Positions 50,473-63,210 of a DNA stretch of 64,000 nt are shown piece after piece (the first letter of the stretch is position 1; every line of letters begins with the position of its first letter). The position numbers and the translations under genes were made by a program. The DNA is taken from NCBI RefSeq assembly GCF_014252955.1, contig NZ_JACMIA010000001.1, positions 4,650,001 to 4,714,000 on the forward strand. Direction: 5' to 3'. The notes below the pieces were generated by a model that was not told where the DNA came from, made no database searches, and saw only the letters and a list, made by a program, of their open reading frames with translations. This stretch comes from Stappia sp. 28M-7 (lineage in GTDB: Bacteria > Pseudomonadota > Alphaproteobacteria > Rhizobiales > Stappiaceae).

Positions 50473-50892
50473 GTGGGCGAACTGCACCGGCATCGTGAGG
50501 TACAGGAAATGCTTCGTTCGGCTGGTTTGAGGCCGACCCGTCAGCGCGTTGCGCTGGCCGAACTCCTGTATTCCAGGGGCAACCGGCATATCTCCGCCGA
50601 ACTCCTGCACGAAGAGGCCGAAGCCGCCAACGTTCCGGTGTCGCTGGCCACCGTCTACAACACGCTGCACCAGTTCACCCAGGCCGGCTTGCTGCGCGAG
50701 GTCGCCGTCGAGGGCACAAAGACCTATTTCGACACCAACACCGACGACCACCACCACTTCTTCATCGAAGGCGACAACAAGGTGGTCGACATTCCCGGGT
50801 CCGGCGTGTCGATGGCCCGCCTTCCCGAGGCGCCGGAAGGCATGGAGATCGTCCGCGTCGACGTGGTGATCCGCCTGCGCCGCAAGGACTGA
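50473..50892 (+). CDS. irr: Iron response regulator Irr (Fur family)
   Basis: 139 residues starting at GTG after gaagac. DNA-binding domain PTRQRVALAELLYSRGNRHISAELLHEEAEAANVPVSLATVYNTLHQFTQ, then the metal/haem region FDTNTDDHHHFFIEG with three consecutive histidines near residue 93, the HXH site of rhizobial Irr. The N-terminal GCP haem-regulatory motif of Bradyrhizobium Irr is absent. Irr represses or activates iron and haem genes under iron limitation and decays with haem. Its position opposite fabA-fabB-fabI is conserved in Rhizobiales. Confidence 0.93.
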   Translation: MGELHRHREVQEMLRSAGLRPTRQRVALAELLYSRGNRHISAELLHEEAEAANVPVSLATVYNTLHQFTQAGLLREVAVEGTKTYFDTNTDDHHHFFIEGDNKVVDIPGSGVSMARLPEAPEGMEIVRVDVVIRLRRKD

Positions 50893-51000
50893 GCCGCGCG
50901 GCCTGCCGCTTCCCTCTTGAAATATCCGTGATCTGTGACAGGCCGAACGCGGGCGTGATCGCCCGCGCATTTGCGTTGTCCGGGGTCTGCCTTGCCCGAT

Positions 51001-51786
51001 CTACGCTGCCGGGCGGCGCGTGTTTTCCGGGCTCTTGCACAGATCGGCGATCAGGCATTTCTCGCAGTCCGGCTTGCGGGCCTTGCAGATATAGCGGCCA
51101 TGCAGGATTAGCCAGTGATGGGCGTGCAGCAGGAATTCCGAAGGCACCGCCTTTTCCAGCGCCTTCTCCACCTCCAGCGGCGTCTTGCCCGGCGCCACTC
51201 CGATGCGGTTGCCCAGACGGAAGAGATGCGTGTCGACCGCGATGGTCGGCTGGCCGAAGGCGATGTTCAGCACCACGTTGGCGGTCTTGCGTCCGACGCC
51301 CGGCAGCGTCTCCAGCGCCTCGCGGTCCTGCGGCACTTCGCCGCCGAAGCGGTCGATCAGCAGCTGCGACAGGGCGATGACGTTCTTCGCCTTGTTGCGG
51401 AAGAGCCCGATCGTCTTGATCGCCTCGCGCAGCCGGTCTTCGCCGAGCTCGACCATCTTCTGCGGCGTGTCGACGGTCTCGAACAACGGTCGCGTCGCCT
51501 TGTTGACGCCGACATCCGTCGCCTGCGCCGACAGCGCCACGGCGACCAGCAGCGTGTAGGGGTTGACGTAGTGCAGCTCGCCGGTCGGCTCCGGATTGGC
51601 GGCGTGGAAGCGCGCGAAGATCGCGTAGAGCTCGTCCTTGCTGTAGCGCGGACGTGCCGCGCGGCGGGGCTTGGCCGCCTTCGGCTTGGCGGTGGCTTTG
51701 GTCGCTTTCACGGCCTTTGCGGCCGATGTGCCGGCCTGTAGGGCGGGCTTGCGCGACTTGCGGGGATCGGGCTGGTTCGCGGTCAT
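51001..51786 (-). CDS. nth: Endonuclease III
   Basis: 261 residues, longer than E. coli Nth because of a Lys/Ala-rich N-terminus (about 50 residues, PKAAKPRRAARP). The core is standard: the HhH motif LETLPGVGRKTANVVLNIAF with the catalytic lysine, the aspartate in IAVDTHLFRLGNR, and the [4Fe-4S] cysteines in CKARKPDCEKCLIADLC. It excises oxidised pyrimidines. Start set at MTANQP with gaggagga directly upstream. It is divergent from the DUF2244 gene, with only 22 bp between starts. Confidence 0.94.
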   Translation of the reverse strand: MTANQPDPRKSRKPALQAGTSAAKAVKATKATAKPKAAKPRRAARPRYSKDELYAIFARFHAANPEPTGELHYVNPYTLLVAVALSAQATDVGVNKATRPLFETVDTPQKMVELGEDRLREAIKTIGLFRNKAKNVIALSQLLIDRFGGEVPQDREALETLPGVGRKTANVVLNIAFGQPTIAVDTHLFRLGNRIGVAPGKTPLEVEKALEKAVPSEFLLHAHHWLILHGRYICKARKPDCEKCLIADLCKSPENTRRPAA

Positions 51787-51808
51787 TCCTCCTCTATAAT
51801 CATCGCTC

Positions 51809-52378
51809 ATGACGAGCGGCAATCCGAAAACCGAGCGGCCCGATCCGCAAGACCTGGCCTCCGATCCGTTGCATGCGGATCCGGACAGGCCTTTCTTCGC
51901 GGCCCTCCTGACGCCCTACCGGTCGCTCGGGCCGGAGGGCTTCCGCATTCTCATGCTGGTGGTCTGCGCCATCTGCCTGAGCGCCGGCCTGCTGTTCCTG
52001 TCGCTCGGCGCCTGGCCGGTTTTCGGCTTTCTCGGCCTCGATATCCTGCTGATTTTCTTCGCCTTCCGCTGGAACTACCGGGCGGCTCGGGCTTATGAGG
52101 AGGTGCAGGTCTCGCGCACCGAAATCCGCATCCGCAAGGTGCTGGCCTCCGGGCGCGAGCAGCTCTACTCGTGCAACCCGTTCTGGGCGCGCCTGCATGT
52201 GCGCGAGGAGGAAGACGAGGGCGTCGTGCGCATCACGCTGACCGCCCGCGACATGTCGGTGGACATCGGCGGCTTCCTCAATCCGGAAGACCGCACCAGT
52301 TTCGCCGGTGCCCTGCGACAGGCGGTGGCACTGGCCCAGGCAGGCGGGCCGAGGCCCGACCTGCCGGCGACCGCCTGA
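51809..52378 (+). CDS. DUF2244 family membrane protein
   Basis: 189 residues with two hydrophobic helices (RILMLVVCAICLSAGLLFL and VFGFLGLDILLIFFAFRW) after a Pro-rich cytoplasmic start. The DUF2244 fold is recognised in FFAALLTPYRSLGPEGF and YEEVQVSRTEIRIRK...YSCNPFWARLHV. The role is unknown; members are often near nth or cytochrome oxidase assembly genes. It shares a tiny divergent spacer with nth, so their promoters overlap. Confidence 0.83.
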   Translation: MTSGNPKTERPDPQDLASDPLHADPDRPFFAALLTPYRSLGPEGFRILMLVVCAICLSAGLLFLSLGAWPVFGFLGLDILLIFFAFRWNYRAARAYEEVQVSRTEIRIRKVLASGREQLYSCNPFWARLHVREEEDEGVVRITLTARDMSVDIGGFLNPEDRTSFAGALRQAVALAQAGGPRPDLPATA

Positions 52379-52421
52379 ACGTCCCTTTCCCGTCTTGCGG
52401 CGGCAAGCAGCGGCTGCCGGA

Positions 52422-54230
52422 TCAGAAGATCCGGCAGAACTGCGGCGGCATGCCCGGCCGCTGCCAGGTGACCGTGTTGCCCGTGCCGGTCAGCGCGTAG
52501 CCGCGCCCGACATAGTTCAGCTCGCCGCCGCCGCCCGAGCGGTCGGGCAGCGTTACCGGCGAGAGGCCGCGCTCGCGCACGGTCGCGGTGCGGCGGTCAT
52601 TGTCGATCGTCACGTCCAGATAGGCGCCGCTGTCGCAATCGTAGGAGAGTGGCAACACGTCTCCGGCCGGCGGCAGCGGTTCGGGCGGCAGATATTGCGG
52701 CGGCGGCGCCGGTTGGTAGACCGGGCCTGGCTCCGCATCCGCGCGGCCCGGCAGGATCGTGACCGTGCGCGTGCCCCCGCCCGCCAGGTAGATGCCGAGG
52801 CACCGCCCGCGCAGGTTCGAGACCAGCCAGGGGTGGCCGGCCAGCGTGTCCTGGATCATCCGTCCGCCCGGCGGCACTTCCGCCTGGGTCTGGCGCAGCC
52901 CGTCGAAATCGAGCCAATGCACCACCACCGGCCGGTTGCGGTCGTTGACGAAGATCATCCGCGCGGGCTGGTCGCTGGGCACCGAGGTGATCTCGCCTTC
53001 CTCGAAGCAGCTGATGCTGCCGGCCCCGCCCGCCACCGGCAGGCCGCGCGTCATCTCTGGCGCAGGCACCGCCATGACCGGCGCCGGCGTGGCGCAGGCC
53101 TGCTGGAAGCTGCGCACCGGCTGGGCGCTGCCCGACAGCGACACCCGGTAGCGCCAGTTGCCGGAAATGCCCACGTCCAGCGTCTCGCCGCGGATCATGC
53201 CGGTCCAGATCGGATCGTCCGCCGCCAGCGTCACCACCGGCTCGGACTGGCCGGCCTCGTTGTTGGCGCTGGACCCGCGCCCCGTATAGGTGCGCGATAC
53301 GTCGCGGGCCGACAGCTGGACGGAAACCTGCTGGTTCTCGACAAGCGGGTCCGCGGTCGCGGCGAGCTGCATCTCGATGCGGTTGGAGCCGCGCCGGCAG
53401 CTGGCGCGGAGCGCCCGGTCGTCGGTCTGGCGCTGGCCGTAGACCAGCTGCAGCTGGTCGCCGCCGAGATCCTCGACATACCAGGTCCGTCCCTCGAACA
53501 GCGGCAGTTCCTGCGGCACGCCGGCCTGGCTCTGCGGCTGATCCGCATCGCGGGCCTCGTCGCGGCCGGGGCTCTCGCTCGCCCGGGCCGTCGCTGCAGC
53601 CTCGTCCTGCTGTCCTTGGGCGTCCTCGGCGGCGGTTGTGCGGGTCTCTGCGGTGCCCCGCGCGTCGTCGCGGCTGCCCCGCAGGCCGTCGTCCCCGCTC
53701 CCGTCGACGGACGGGCGCCGGATGCCGCCCGAACGCGGCGGCGCGCTCGGCCCCTGCCCGGACGGAACCGCCTGGCGCACGCCGTTTCCGCCTGCATCGG
53801 CCTGGCGGGATGTCGCGCCCTTCGTGGCCAACGTCACCTTCCAGTCACCGCAGATGTCGACGTCGTCGCGCAGGATCCGCCCGTCGGCGAGCACCAGCCG
53901 CAGCGAGCGCCGGCAGTCGATCTGACCGTCGTTCTTGGCGTCTCCCTCGACCTCCACGAAAACGCGCGCCTGCGAGCGGCGGCGCACCTGCATCGCCTGG
54001 CCGTCCATCTGCACTTCGCGGATCGCGGTGTCGTCGTCGGTCTGGATCATCACCAGCCGGCGCTGCACGCGCGGGCTGGACTGGCCGCCGGCCTCCTGTC
54101 CGCTGCCTTGCGCATGGACCGGCAGCGGCGGCAGCGCGGCGGCGATCAGCGCCGTCAGGCCGGCGGCAAGGGCCGTCCTGGCGAGGCGGCGGGTCGCGGG
54201 CAGGCAGGCAGCGGGGCGAAACTGGTGCAT
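52422..54230 (-). CDS. Secreted multidomain protein with VHL-beta-like and MliC-like domains
   Basis: 602 residues, signal peptide ending near PVHAQG (residue 41). Residues 50-135 contain a cysteine pair (IDCRRSL, DICGDW). Residues 140-240 are a low-complexity Ser/Arg/Gln linker. Residues 240-380 form an unassigned beta-rich region (LFEGRTWYVEDLGGDQLQLVYG). Residues about 408-493 resemble the VHL beta domain (ARMIFVNDRNRPVVVHWLDF, PPGGRMIQ, GHPWLVSN). Residues about 527-602 resemble MliC, the lysozyme-inhibitor fold (YDCDSGAYLDVTID, GGELNYVGRGYALTGTG). Domain calls are from memory of the families and need profile searches. Function unknown; interference with host lysozyme is possible. Confidence 0.75.
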   Translation of the reverse strand: MHQFRPAACLPATRRLARTALAAGLTALIAAALPPLPVHAQGSGQEAGGQSSPRVQRRLVMIQTDDDTAIREVQMDGQAMQVRRRSQARVFVEVEGDAKNDGQIDCRRSLRLVLADGRILRDDVDICGDWKVTLATKGATSRQADAGGNGVRQAVPSGQGPSAPPRSGGIRRPSVDGSGDDGLRGSRDDARGTAETRTTAAEDAQGQQDEAAATARASESPGRDEARDADQPQSQAGVPQELPLFEGRTWYVEDLGGDQLQLVYGQRQTDDRALRASCRRGSNRIEMQLAATADPLVENQQVSVQLSARDVSRTYTGRGSSANNEAGQSEPVVTLAADDPIWTGMIRGETLDVGISGNWRYRVSLSGSAQPVRSFQQACATPAPVMAVPAPEMTRGLPVAGGAGSISCFEEGEITSVPSDQPARMIFVNDRNRPVVVHWLDFDGLRQTQAEVPPGGRMIQDTLAGHPWLVSNLRGRCLGIYLAGGGTRTVTILPGRADAEPGPVYQPAPPPQYLPPEPLPPAGDVLPLSYDCDSGAYLDVTIDNDRRTATVRERGLSPVTLPDRSGGGGELNYVGRGYALTGTGNTVTWQRPGMPPQFCRIF

Positions 54231-54438
54231 CGGCAGGTCCGTGTCTTTCTTCGCAATCGGCGCCGGGCGCCGTTCAACGCCGCACAGTGGCCCGCGTTTT
54301 TGACCGAAGCAAGACGGGCCGTCCTGGCCCGGCCGTCGCAAATCGGGTGGCGATGCGTTTCTCTCGCGACTAGGCTCCCGGGTTCATGACGAGGGTCGCA
54401 TGAGCGGCCGGACAGCGAGCGTGACGGGAGATCCGGCA

Positions 54439-55353
54439 ATGACGGTGATGCGCAACATGGACGAGGCCCTGCCGGCGGTGCCTGCGGCCAGCCTCCCCGA
54501 GGCGGCGAAGGACTACGACACCGTCCGCCGCACCCTCAAGGTGATCACCGAGACCTGGCGCGACCAGCCGGCGCTGGAGACCCTGGCGGCGGAAGCGGGC
54601 CTCGACCCGATCCAGCTGCAGCGGGTGTTCTCGCGCTGGGCCGGCATCACGCCGAAACAGTTCATCCAGGCGATCACCCTCGACCATGCCCGCGCCCTGC
54701 TGCGCCAGTCGGCCACTGTGCTCGACACCAGCTACGAGGTCGGCCTGTCGGGGCCTGCCCGCCTGCACGATCTCTTCGTCACCCACGAGGCGATGACCCC
54801 CGGCGTCTACCGGGCGCGCGGCGAGGGCGTCGAGATCCGCTACGGCTTTCACCCCTCGCCCTTTGGCCTCGCGCTTGTCATGGCAACGGAGCACGGCCTT
54901 GCCGGCCTTGCCTTTGCCGATCCGGGCGAGGAGCGCGCCGCGCTGGAGGACATGACCGGCCGCTGGCCGCGCGCTGCCTATATCGAGGACACGGCCTTCA
55001 CCGCGCCGATGGCGCAGCGCATCTTCGCGCCCTCGCAATGGTCGGCAGAGCAGCCCTTGCGGGTGGTGCTGATCGGCACGGATTTCGAGATCCGCGTCTG
55101 GGAGACCCTGCTGCGCATCCCGCTCGGCCGTGCCACCACCTATCGCGACATCGCCGAGCGGCTGGGCAAGCCGACCGCCTCGCGCGCCGTCGGCCGGGCG
55201 GTCGGGCGCAATCCGATCTCCTTCGTGGTGCCCTGCCACCGGGTGCTCGGCAGCACCGGAAAGCTTTGCGGCTACCATTGGGGCCTGACGCGCAAGCGCG
55301 CGATCCTCGGCTGGGAGGCCGGGCTCGCCGGCCCCGTGCTGGAAAGCGTGTAA
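54439..55353 (+). CDS. Ada-like bifunctional AraC-HTH/methylated-DNA-cysteine methyltransferase
   Basis: 304 residues (317 from an alternative ATG at 54400). An N-terminal AraC HTH (LETLAAEAGLDPIQLQRVFSRWAGITPKQFIQAITLDHARALL) is followed by an O6-alkylguanine-DNA alkyltransferase domain with the acceptor Cys in NPISFVVPCHRVLGSTGKLCGY and the helix TTYRDIAERLG. The N-terminal metal-binding, phosphotriester-repair domain of E. coli Ada is missing. It probably repairs alkylated guanine and may regulate its own gene. The next gene, mutS, is convergent: both are mutation-avoidance functions. Confidence 0.92.
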   Translation: MTVMRNMDEALPAVPAASLPEAAKDYDTVRRTLKVITETWRDQPALETLAAEAGLDPIQLQRVFSRWAGITPKQFIQAITLDHARALLRQSATVLDTSYEVGLSGPARLHDLFVTHEAMTPGVYRARGEGVEIRYGFHPSPFGLALVMATEHGLAGLAFADPGEERAALEDMTGRWPRAAYIEDTAFTAPMAQRIFAPSQWSAEQPLRVVLIGTDFEIRVWETLLRIPLGRATTYRDIAERLGKPTASRAVGRAVGRNPISFVVPCHRVLGSTGKLCGYHWGLTRKRAILGWEAGLAGPVLESV

Positions 55354-55360
55354 AGGCGGC

Positions 55361-58141
55361 TCAGGTCTTTTTGCGCGCCTGTTTCAGCTTGTAGAGCGCC
55401 TCCAGCGCCGCGCGCGGCGTCAGGTCGTCCGGGTCGATGGCATCCAGCGCCTCCAGCACCGGATCGGGCGCGGCTTTTGCGGCCGGGGCGCTCGGCCTCG
55501 GCGCTGCGGCGGCGAACAGCGGCAGGTCGTCGATCAGCTGCTCGCCCGGCGCGCGCCGATCCTGTTCTTCCAGCTGCGCCAGCACCGCCCTCGCCCGCTC
55601 GATCACCACCGACGGCAGGCCGGCGAGCTTCGCCACCTGGATGCCGTAGGACCGGTCGGCGGCGCCGGCGACGATCTCGTGCAGGAACACCACGTCTCCC
55701 TGCCATTCGCGCACCCGTACCGTGGCGTTGGTCAGCCGCGGCAGCCGGCCCGACAGGGCGGTCAGCTCGTGATAGTGGGTGGCGAACAGCGCTCGCGAGC
55801 GGTTCACCTCGTGCAGGTGCTCGATCGCCGCCCAGGCGATGGACAGCCCGTCGAAGGTCGATGTGCCGCGGCCGATCTCGTCGAGGATCACCAGCGCCCG
55901 CGCGCCCGCCTGGTTGAGGATCGCCGCCGTCTCGACCATCTCCACCATGAAGGTCGAGCGTCCGCGCGCCAGGTCGTCCGCTGCGCCGACGCGCGAGAAC
56001 AGCCGGTCGACCACGCCGATGCGGGCCGAGACCGCCGGCACGAAGGCGCCCATCTGCGCCAGGATGGCGATCAGCGCATTCTGCCGCAGGAAGGTCGACT
56101 TACCGGCCATGTTGGGACCGGTGATCAGCCAGATGCGGCCGCCCGCCTCGCCCTCGCTCGGCCCCAGATCCGCATCGTTCGCAACGAAGCTCCCGCCGCC
56201 CTCGCGCTTCAGCGCCTGTTCGACGACCGGATGCCGGCCGCCGCGAATGTCGAAGGCCAGGCTGTCGTCGACCACCGGCCGGCACTGGTTCTCCGCCTCG
56301 GCCAGATGCGCAAGGCCCGCCGCAACGTCCAGCACCGCCAGCCCGTCGGCGGCGCCCTTGATGGCCTCGCCCGCCTCGATCACCGCCTCGCACAGCCGGC
56401 GGAACACTTCGCTTTCCAGCGCCAGCGCCCGCCCGGCCGCATTGGCGATGCGGCTTTCCAGATCGGCGAGTTCGGTGGTGGTGAAGCGCATCGCCCCGGC
56501 CATCGTCTGCCGGTGGATGAAGCGCGCCGGATCGGCGGTCAGCTTCTCCGCATGGGTTGCCGGCACCTCGATGAACCAGCCCAGCACGTTGTTGTGCTTG
56601 ATCTTCAGCGCCCGGATCGCCAGCTCGTCGGTCAGCGCGCCCTGCAGCTGGGCGATCACCTTGCGGCTGTCGTCGCGCAGCCGCCGCACCTCGTCGAGAT
56701 CGGCAAGATATCCCTCGGCAACGAAGCCGCCGTCGCGGGCAAGCAGCGGCGGCTCGTCCACCAGCGCCCGCTCCAGCTCGCCGGCAAGCTCGGCCGGGGC
56801 CGCCGCGATCCGCGCCAGCGCCGCGCCCAGCTCCTCGCCCTCGCCGCTTGCGTCAGCGAAGAGGCCGGCGATGTCGCGTGCCGCACCCAGGCCGCTGGCG
56901 ATGGCCAGCAGGTCGCGCGGACCGCCGCGCTGCATGGCGATGCGCGACAATGCGCGCGCCATGTCGGGCACGGCCTTGAGGCTTTCGCGCAGCCGCTCGC
57001 GCAGGTAGGTGTCGCCGACCAGCCGCGCCACCGCATCCTGCCGCTTGCGGATCTCCTCCACCTCCGTCAGCGGCCCGGCCAGCCGGGCGGCCAGCAGCCG
57101 CGAGCCGGGGCCCGAGACGGTGCGGTCGATCACCGACAGCAGCGATCCGGCGCGGTCTCCGGCGAGCGTGCGCATCAGCTCCAGGTTCGCCCGCGTCGCC
57201 GGGTCGATCAGCATGCGCCGCGAGGTCGCCTCGTGCGAGGGCGGGTCGAGCGGCGGGCGCTCGCCATATTGCGTGCGCTCCACATAGGCGATGGCGGCGG
57301 CCGCCGCCGTCATCTCCAGCCGCGAGAAGGTTCCGAAGGCCTCCGGCGTCGCCACGCCGTAATAGCGGGCCAGCCGATCGCTGGCGGTCGCCCCGTCGAA
57401 CAGGCTGCGCGGCACCGGCGACAGCGCCGCCCCGGTCTCGGTGAGCTGCCGGCGCAGCTCCGCATCGTCGAGCAGCACGTCTGCGACGATGATCTCGCGC
57501 GGGTCGATGCGGGCAAGGTCCCCGGCCAGCTGCCGCGCATCGCTGGTGGCGACGCGGAAGGCGCCGGTGGAAATGTCGGCCCAGGCGAGGCCGTAGCTCG
57601 CCTCGTCCTCCAGCGATCCGGTGCGCGCCCGTGCCAGCGTCAGCAGGAAGTTGTTGCGCGCCGCCTCCAGCAGCCGGTCCTCGGTCAGCGTGCCCGGCGT
57701 CACCAGCCGCACCACTTCCCGCCGCACCACGGACTTGGAGCCGCGCTTCTTCGCCTCCGCCGGATCCTCGGTCTGCTCGCATACCGCGACGCGGAAGCCG
57801 AGCGAGATCAGCTTCTGCAGATAGTCGTCGGCCGCATGCACCGGCACACCGCACATGGGGATGTCCTCGCCCAGGTGCTTGCCGCGCTTGGTCAGCGTGA
57901 TGCCCAGTGCCCGCGAGGCCTCTTCCGCGTCCTGGAAGAACAGCTCGTAGAAATCGCCCATGCGGTAGAACAGCAGGCAATCGGGATTGGCCGTCTTGAT
58001 CTCCACATATTGCGCCATCATCGGCGTCATCGCGGAGAGGTCCGGCGCGGGGGACGTTGCGCCGGAGCGCTCCGGCGCCGAGGCGTCGTCGCCCTCGTGG
58101 AGCTGTGCTGTCGTGTGGGATATCTGCATGTCGTCGGCCAT
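55361..58141 (-). CDS. mutS: DNA mismatch repair protein MutS
   Basis: 926 residues, slightly longer than average. N-terminal mismatch-binding domain with [16 protein letters not shown] (the Phe-x-Glu wedge), connector and clamp parts, then the ATPase with [13 protein letters not shown] (Walker A), [14 protein letters not shown] (signature) and [15 protein letters not shown] (Walker B). The C-terminal helix bundle is shortened but recognisable ([10 protein letters not shown]). The open frame continues far upstream over the opposite maeB gene, but that part is an antisense shadow. Divergent from maeB. Confidence 0.97.
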   Translation of the reverse strand: MADDMQISHTTAQLHEGDDASAPERSGATSPAPDLSAMTPMMAQYVEIKTANPDCLLFYRMGDFYELFFQDAEEASRALGITLTKRGKHLGEDIPMCGVPVHAADDYLQKLISLGFRVAVCEQTEDPAEAKKRGSKSVVRREVVRLVTPGTLTEDRLLEAARNNFLLTLARARTGSLEDEASYGLAWADISTGAFRVATSDARQLAGDLARIDPREIIVADVLLDDAELRRQLTETGAALSPVPRSLFDGATASDRLARYYGVATPEAFGTFSRLEMTAAAAAIAYVERTQYGERPPLDPPSHEATSRRMLIDPATRANLELMRTLAGDRAGSLLSVIDRTVSGPGSRLLAARLAGPLTEVEEIRKRQDAVARLVGDTYLRERLRESLKAVPDMARALSRIAMQRGGPRDLLAIASGLGAARDIAGLFADASGEGEELGAALARIAAAPAELAGELERALVDEPPLLARDGGFVAEGYLADLDEVRRLRDDSRKVIAQLQGALTDELAIRALKIKHNNVLGWFIEVPATHAEKLTADPARFIHRQTMAGAMRFTTTELADLESRIANAAGRALALESEVFRRLCEAVIEAGEAIKGAADGLAVLDVAAGLAHLAEAENQCRPVVDDSLAFDIRGGRHPVVEQALKREGGGSFVANDADLGPSEGEAGGRIWLITGPNMAGKSTFLRQNALIAILAQMGAFVPAVSARIGVVDRLFSRVGAADDLARGRSTFMVEMVETAAILNQAGARALVILDEIGRGTSTFDGLSIAWAAIEHLHEVNRSRALFATHYHELTALSGRLPRLTNATVRVREWQGDVVFLHEIVAGAADRSYGIQVAKLAGLPSVVIERARAVLAQLEEQDRRAPGEQLIDDLPLFAAAAPRPSAPAAKAAPDPVLEALDAIDPDDLTPRAALEALYKLKQARKKT

Positions 58142-58312
58142 GCGGCAGACCCTAATGCGGCGGCGTGCGGGACGGAAGAGCCCGCGGACCTGCCTGCGCA
58201 GATCCTCCCCGGTTTCCGTCGCCGTGGGGCCCACCCGGCTTGAGCCTTGAATTCTCCGGGGATATGGTCTCCGTCCGCCGCGGTGACGGCGCAATGATTT
58301 GGAGGAAACCAC

Positions 58313-60595
<2,283 letters not shown>

Positions 60596-60604
60596 GAGAA
60601 GGGT

Positions 60605-60639
60605 GTCGCCCCTCCATCCACGCTGGAGAGAGGGGCGAC
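60605..60639. terminator. Terminator between maeB-like gene and the DUF1508 gene
   Basis: GTCGCCCCTC (60605-60614) pairs with GAGGGGCGAC (60630-60639), with an inner CTCCA/TGGAG alternative. Located between the two convergent stops. Confidence 0.75.
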
Positions 60640-60647
60640 TATTGTCG

Positions 60648-60857
60648 TTAGACCGAGTGCATCAGATGATCGGGAACATAGACAGGGCTCGAATAAGAGC
60701 TCTTCATGATCTCGATCCCGCGCTCGCAGTCTGCTCGGCGCTTGTAACCTTCGCTGCTGACAGCGATGGTAAGGCCGTTCGAGGCTGCATATGACCAGCG
60801 CCATTCTCCGGCCTGGTCCTTATACATCCAGTAAGAAGGGAACTTTCTGGTTGTCAT
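60648..60857 (-). CDS. Small DUF1508 (YegP-like) protein
   Basis: 69 residues beginning [21 protein letters not shown], with [29 protein letters not shown]; the DUF1508 repeat with the conserved aromatic start and the internal S/E-x-Y-x-x-R. A good ggag precedes the ATG. The family is induced by stress in some bacteria and is of unknown biochemical role. It is shorter than two-repeat YegP. A likely stress-type promoter lies just upstream. Confidence 0.87.
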   Translation of the reverse strand: MTTRKFPSYWMYKDQAGEWRWSYAASNGLTIAVSSEGYKRRADCERGIEIMKSSYSSPVYVPDHLMHSV

Positions 60858-60904
60858 TCTCAACTCCTTTCGCCTCGGGAGGACGAAGAGCTGGACTTGA
60901 CCGC

Positions 60905-60929
60905 AGCGCGTCTTTGGAACAATAGTTCC
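60905..60929 (-). promoter_or_regulatory. EcfG-like promoter for the DUF1508 gene
   Basis: On the minus strand GGAAC (60925-60929), 16 bp, CGCT (60905-60908); the general-stress sigma factor EcfG consensus is GGAAC-N16/17-CGTT, so one base differs. It is about 50 bp upstream of the start codon. A short inverted repeat GGAAC-aata-GTTCC coincides with the -35 element. Confidence 0.5.
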
Positions 60930-60985
60930 TAGTCGCAAGACGACTGCCCCCGCGTCCAGCATCAATTGATGCGGGAGTTGAATGT

Positions 60986-61019
60986 GGAGCCGCCAAGCAC
61001 TGGTACTGCTGGCGGCTCC
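60986..61019 (+). terminator. Strong hairpin upstream of trpF
   Basis: GGAGCCGCC (60986-60994) pairs with GGCGGCTCC (61011-61019), with AGCA/TGCT as an inner extension after one bulge. It is followed by GTCATTTC on the + strand. It could end a short RNA or an unknown transcript. Confidence 0.5.
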
Positions 61020-61230
61020 GTCATTTCAACTAGGCTGTATCATGGATTCCTCTAGTGTGCCGCGGAGTCAACCGCCCACATCTTTAGAGATATATTCCTA
61101 TTGTTCACAATGGTTTAGCCTATGGATTAAGCTGCTGGTAGAGAGACGAGGTTGCAGGACTCTTGCTAATCTTAACGAATTCTTAGGGAATCACTTGATT
61201 CGCGTAGGCTGGGTAAGGGAAGACTCTAGG

Positions 61231-61913
61231 GTGCCAAATCTCGTCAAGATCTGCGGTCTGTCGACCGAAGAGACGCTCGATACCGCGCTTGAGGCCGGGG
61301 CCGACATGATCGGCCTCGTCTTCTTCGAAAAGAGCCCGCGAAACGTGTCGATGGAGGCTGCCACGCGGCTTGCCGGGCGCGCGCGGGGCCGGGCGGAGAT
61401 CGTGGTGCTGACGGTCGATGCGGACGATGCGCTGGTGGAGGCCATCGTCTCGGCCGTGCGGCCCGACTGGCTGCAGCTGCACGGGCACGAGAGCCCGGCG
61501 CGCTGCGCGGAGCTGAAGGCGCGGCACGGCATCAGGATCATGAAGGCGCTGGGGATCTCGGCGGCTGAGGACCTTGCAGCGGCCGCGCCCTATGTAGCCC
61601 ATGTCGACCGGCTGCTCTTCGATGCCAAGCCGCCGAAGGGTGCGGTGCTGCCGGGCGGCAACGGCGTCAGCTTCGACTGGCGCCTGCTCAAGGGCCTTGA
61701 CCTCGGCGTTCCGCTCATGCTTTCCGGTGGGCTGGATGCCGCGACGGTCGGCGAGGCGGTCCGCATCGGCGGGATCCGCGACGTCGACGTCTCCTCGGGC
61801 GTGGAGCGCGCGCGGGGCGTCAAGGACACGGAACTCATCAGGGCGTTCGTCGCGGCTGCACGCCGGGCGGTGCCGGGAGCGGCGTCTGACGCCGCCGAAC
61901 AGGGACGCAGCGC

Positions 61914-61917
<4 letters not shown>
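61231..61917 (+). CDS. trpF: Phosphoribosylanthranilate isomerase
   Basis: 228 residues from GTG at 61231, which gives the family start ([38 protein letters not shown]). VKICGL holds the catalytic Cys, and [15 protein letters not shown] holds the catalytic Asp. Third step of tryptophan synthesis. The codons upstream in the same frame are not conserved. The stop overlaps the trpB start (ATGA). Confidence 0.92.
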
Positions 61918-63128
<1,211 letters not shown>

Positions 63129-63151
63129 GCCCTCTTGGGCGACCCTTGAAA

Positions 63152-63186
63152 AAAGGCCCCGGCGATCTCCTCGCCGGGGCCTTTTG
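63152..63186. terminator. Terminator after trpB
   Basis: 14-bp perfect stem (AAAAGGCCCCGGCG and CGCCGGGGCCTTTT), 7-nt loop, about 24 bp after the trpB stop. The A and T tails make it bidirectional for the convergent XRE-cupin gene. Confidence 0.93.
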
Positions 63187-63210
63187 TATGTCCGCTCGGT
63201 TGGCGCCTTC

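Larger units (their letters stand above)
60858..61230. other. Low-GC gap between DUF1508 gene and trpF
   Basis: 373 bp, distinctly AT-richer than the rest of the window, especially 61060-61200. It holds the DUF1508 promoter and the hairpin at 60986-61019 described below. The trpF frame stays open from 60982 through the gap, but its amino acids look unlike a protein in this family. No recognisable gene or attenuator peptide with clustered Trp codons was found. Confidence 0.5.

Noticed and set aside
60982-61230. N-terminal extension of TrpF by 83 codons
   Set aside because: The extension is in low-GC DNA, has no trpF similarity, and a GTG at 61231 gives the standard protein.
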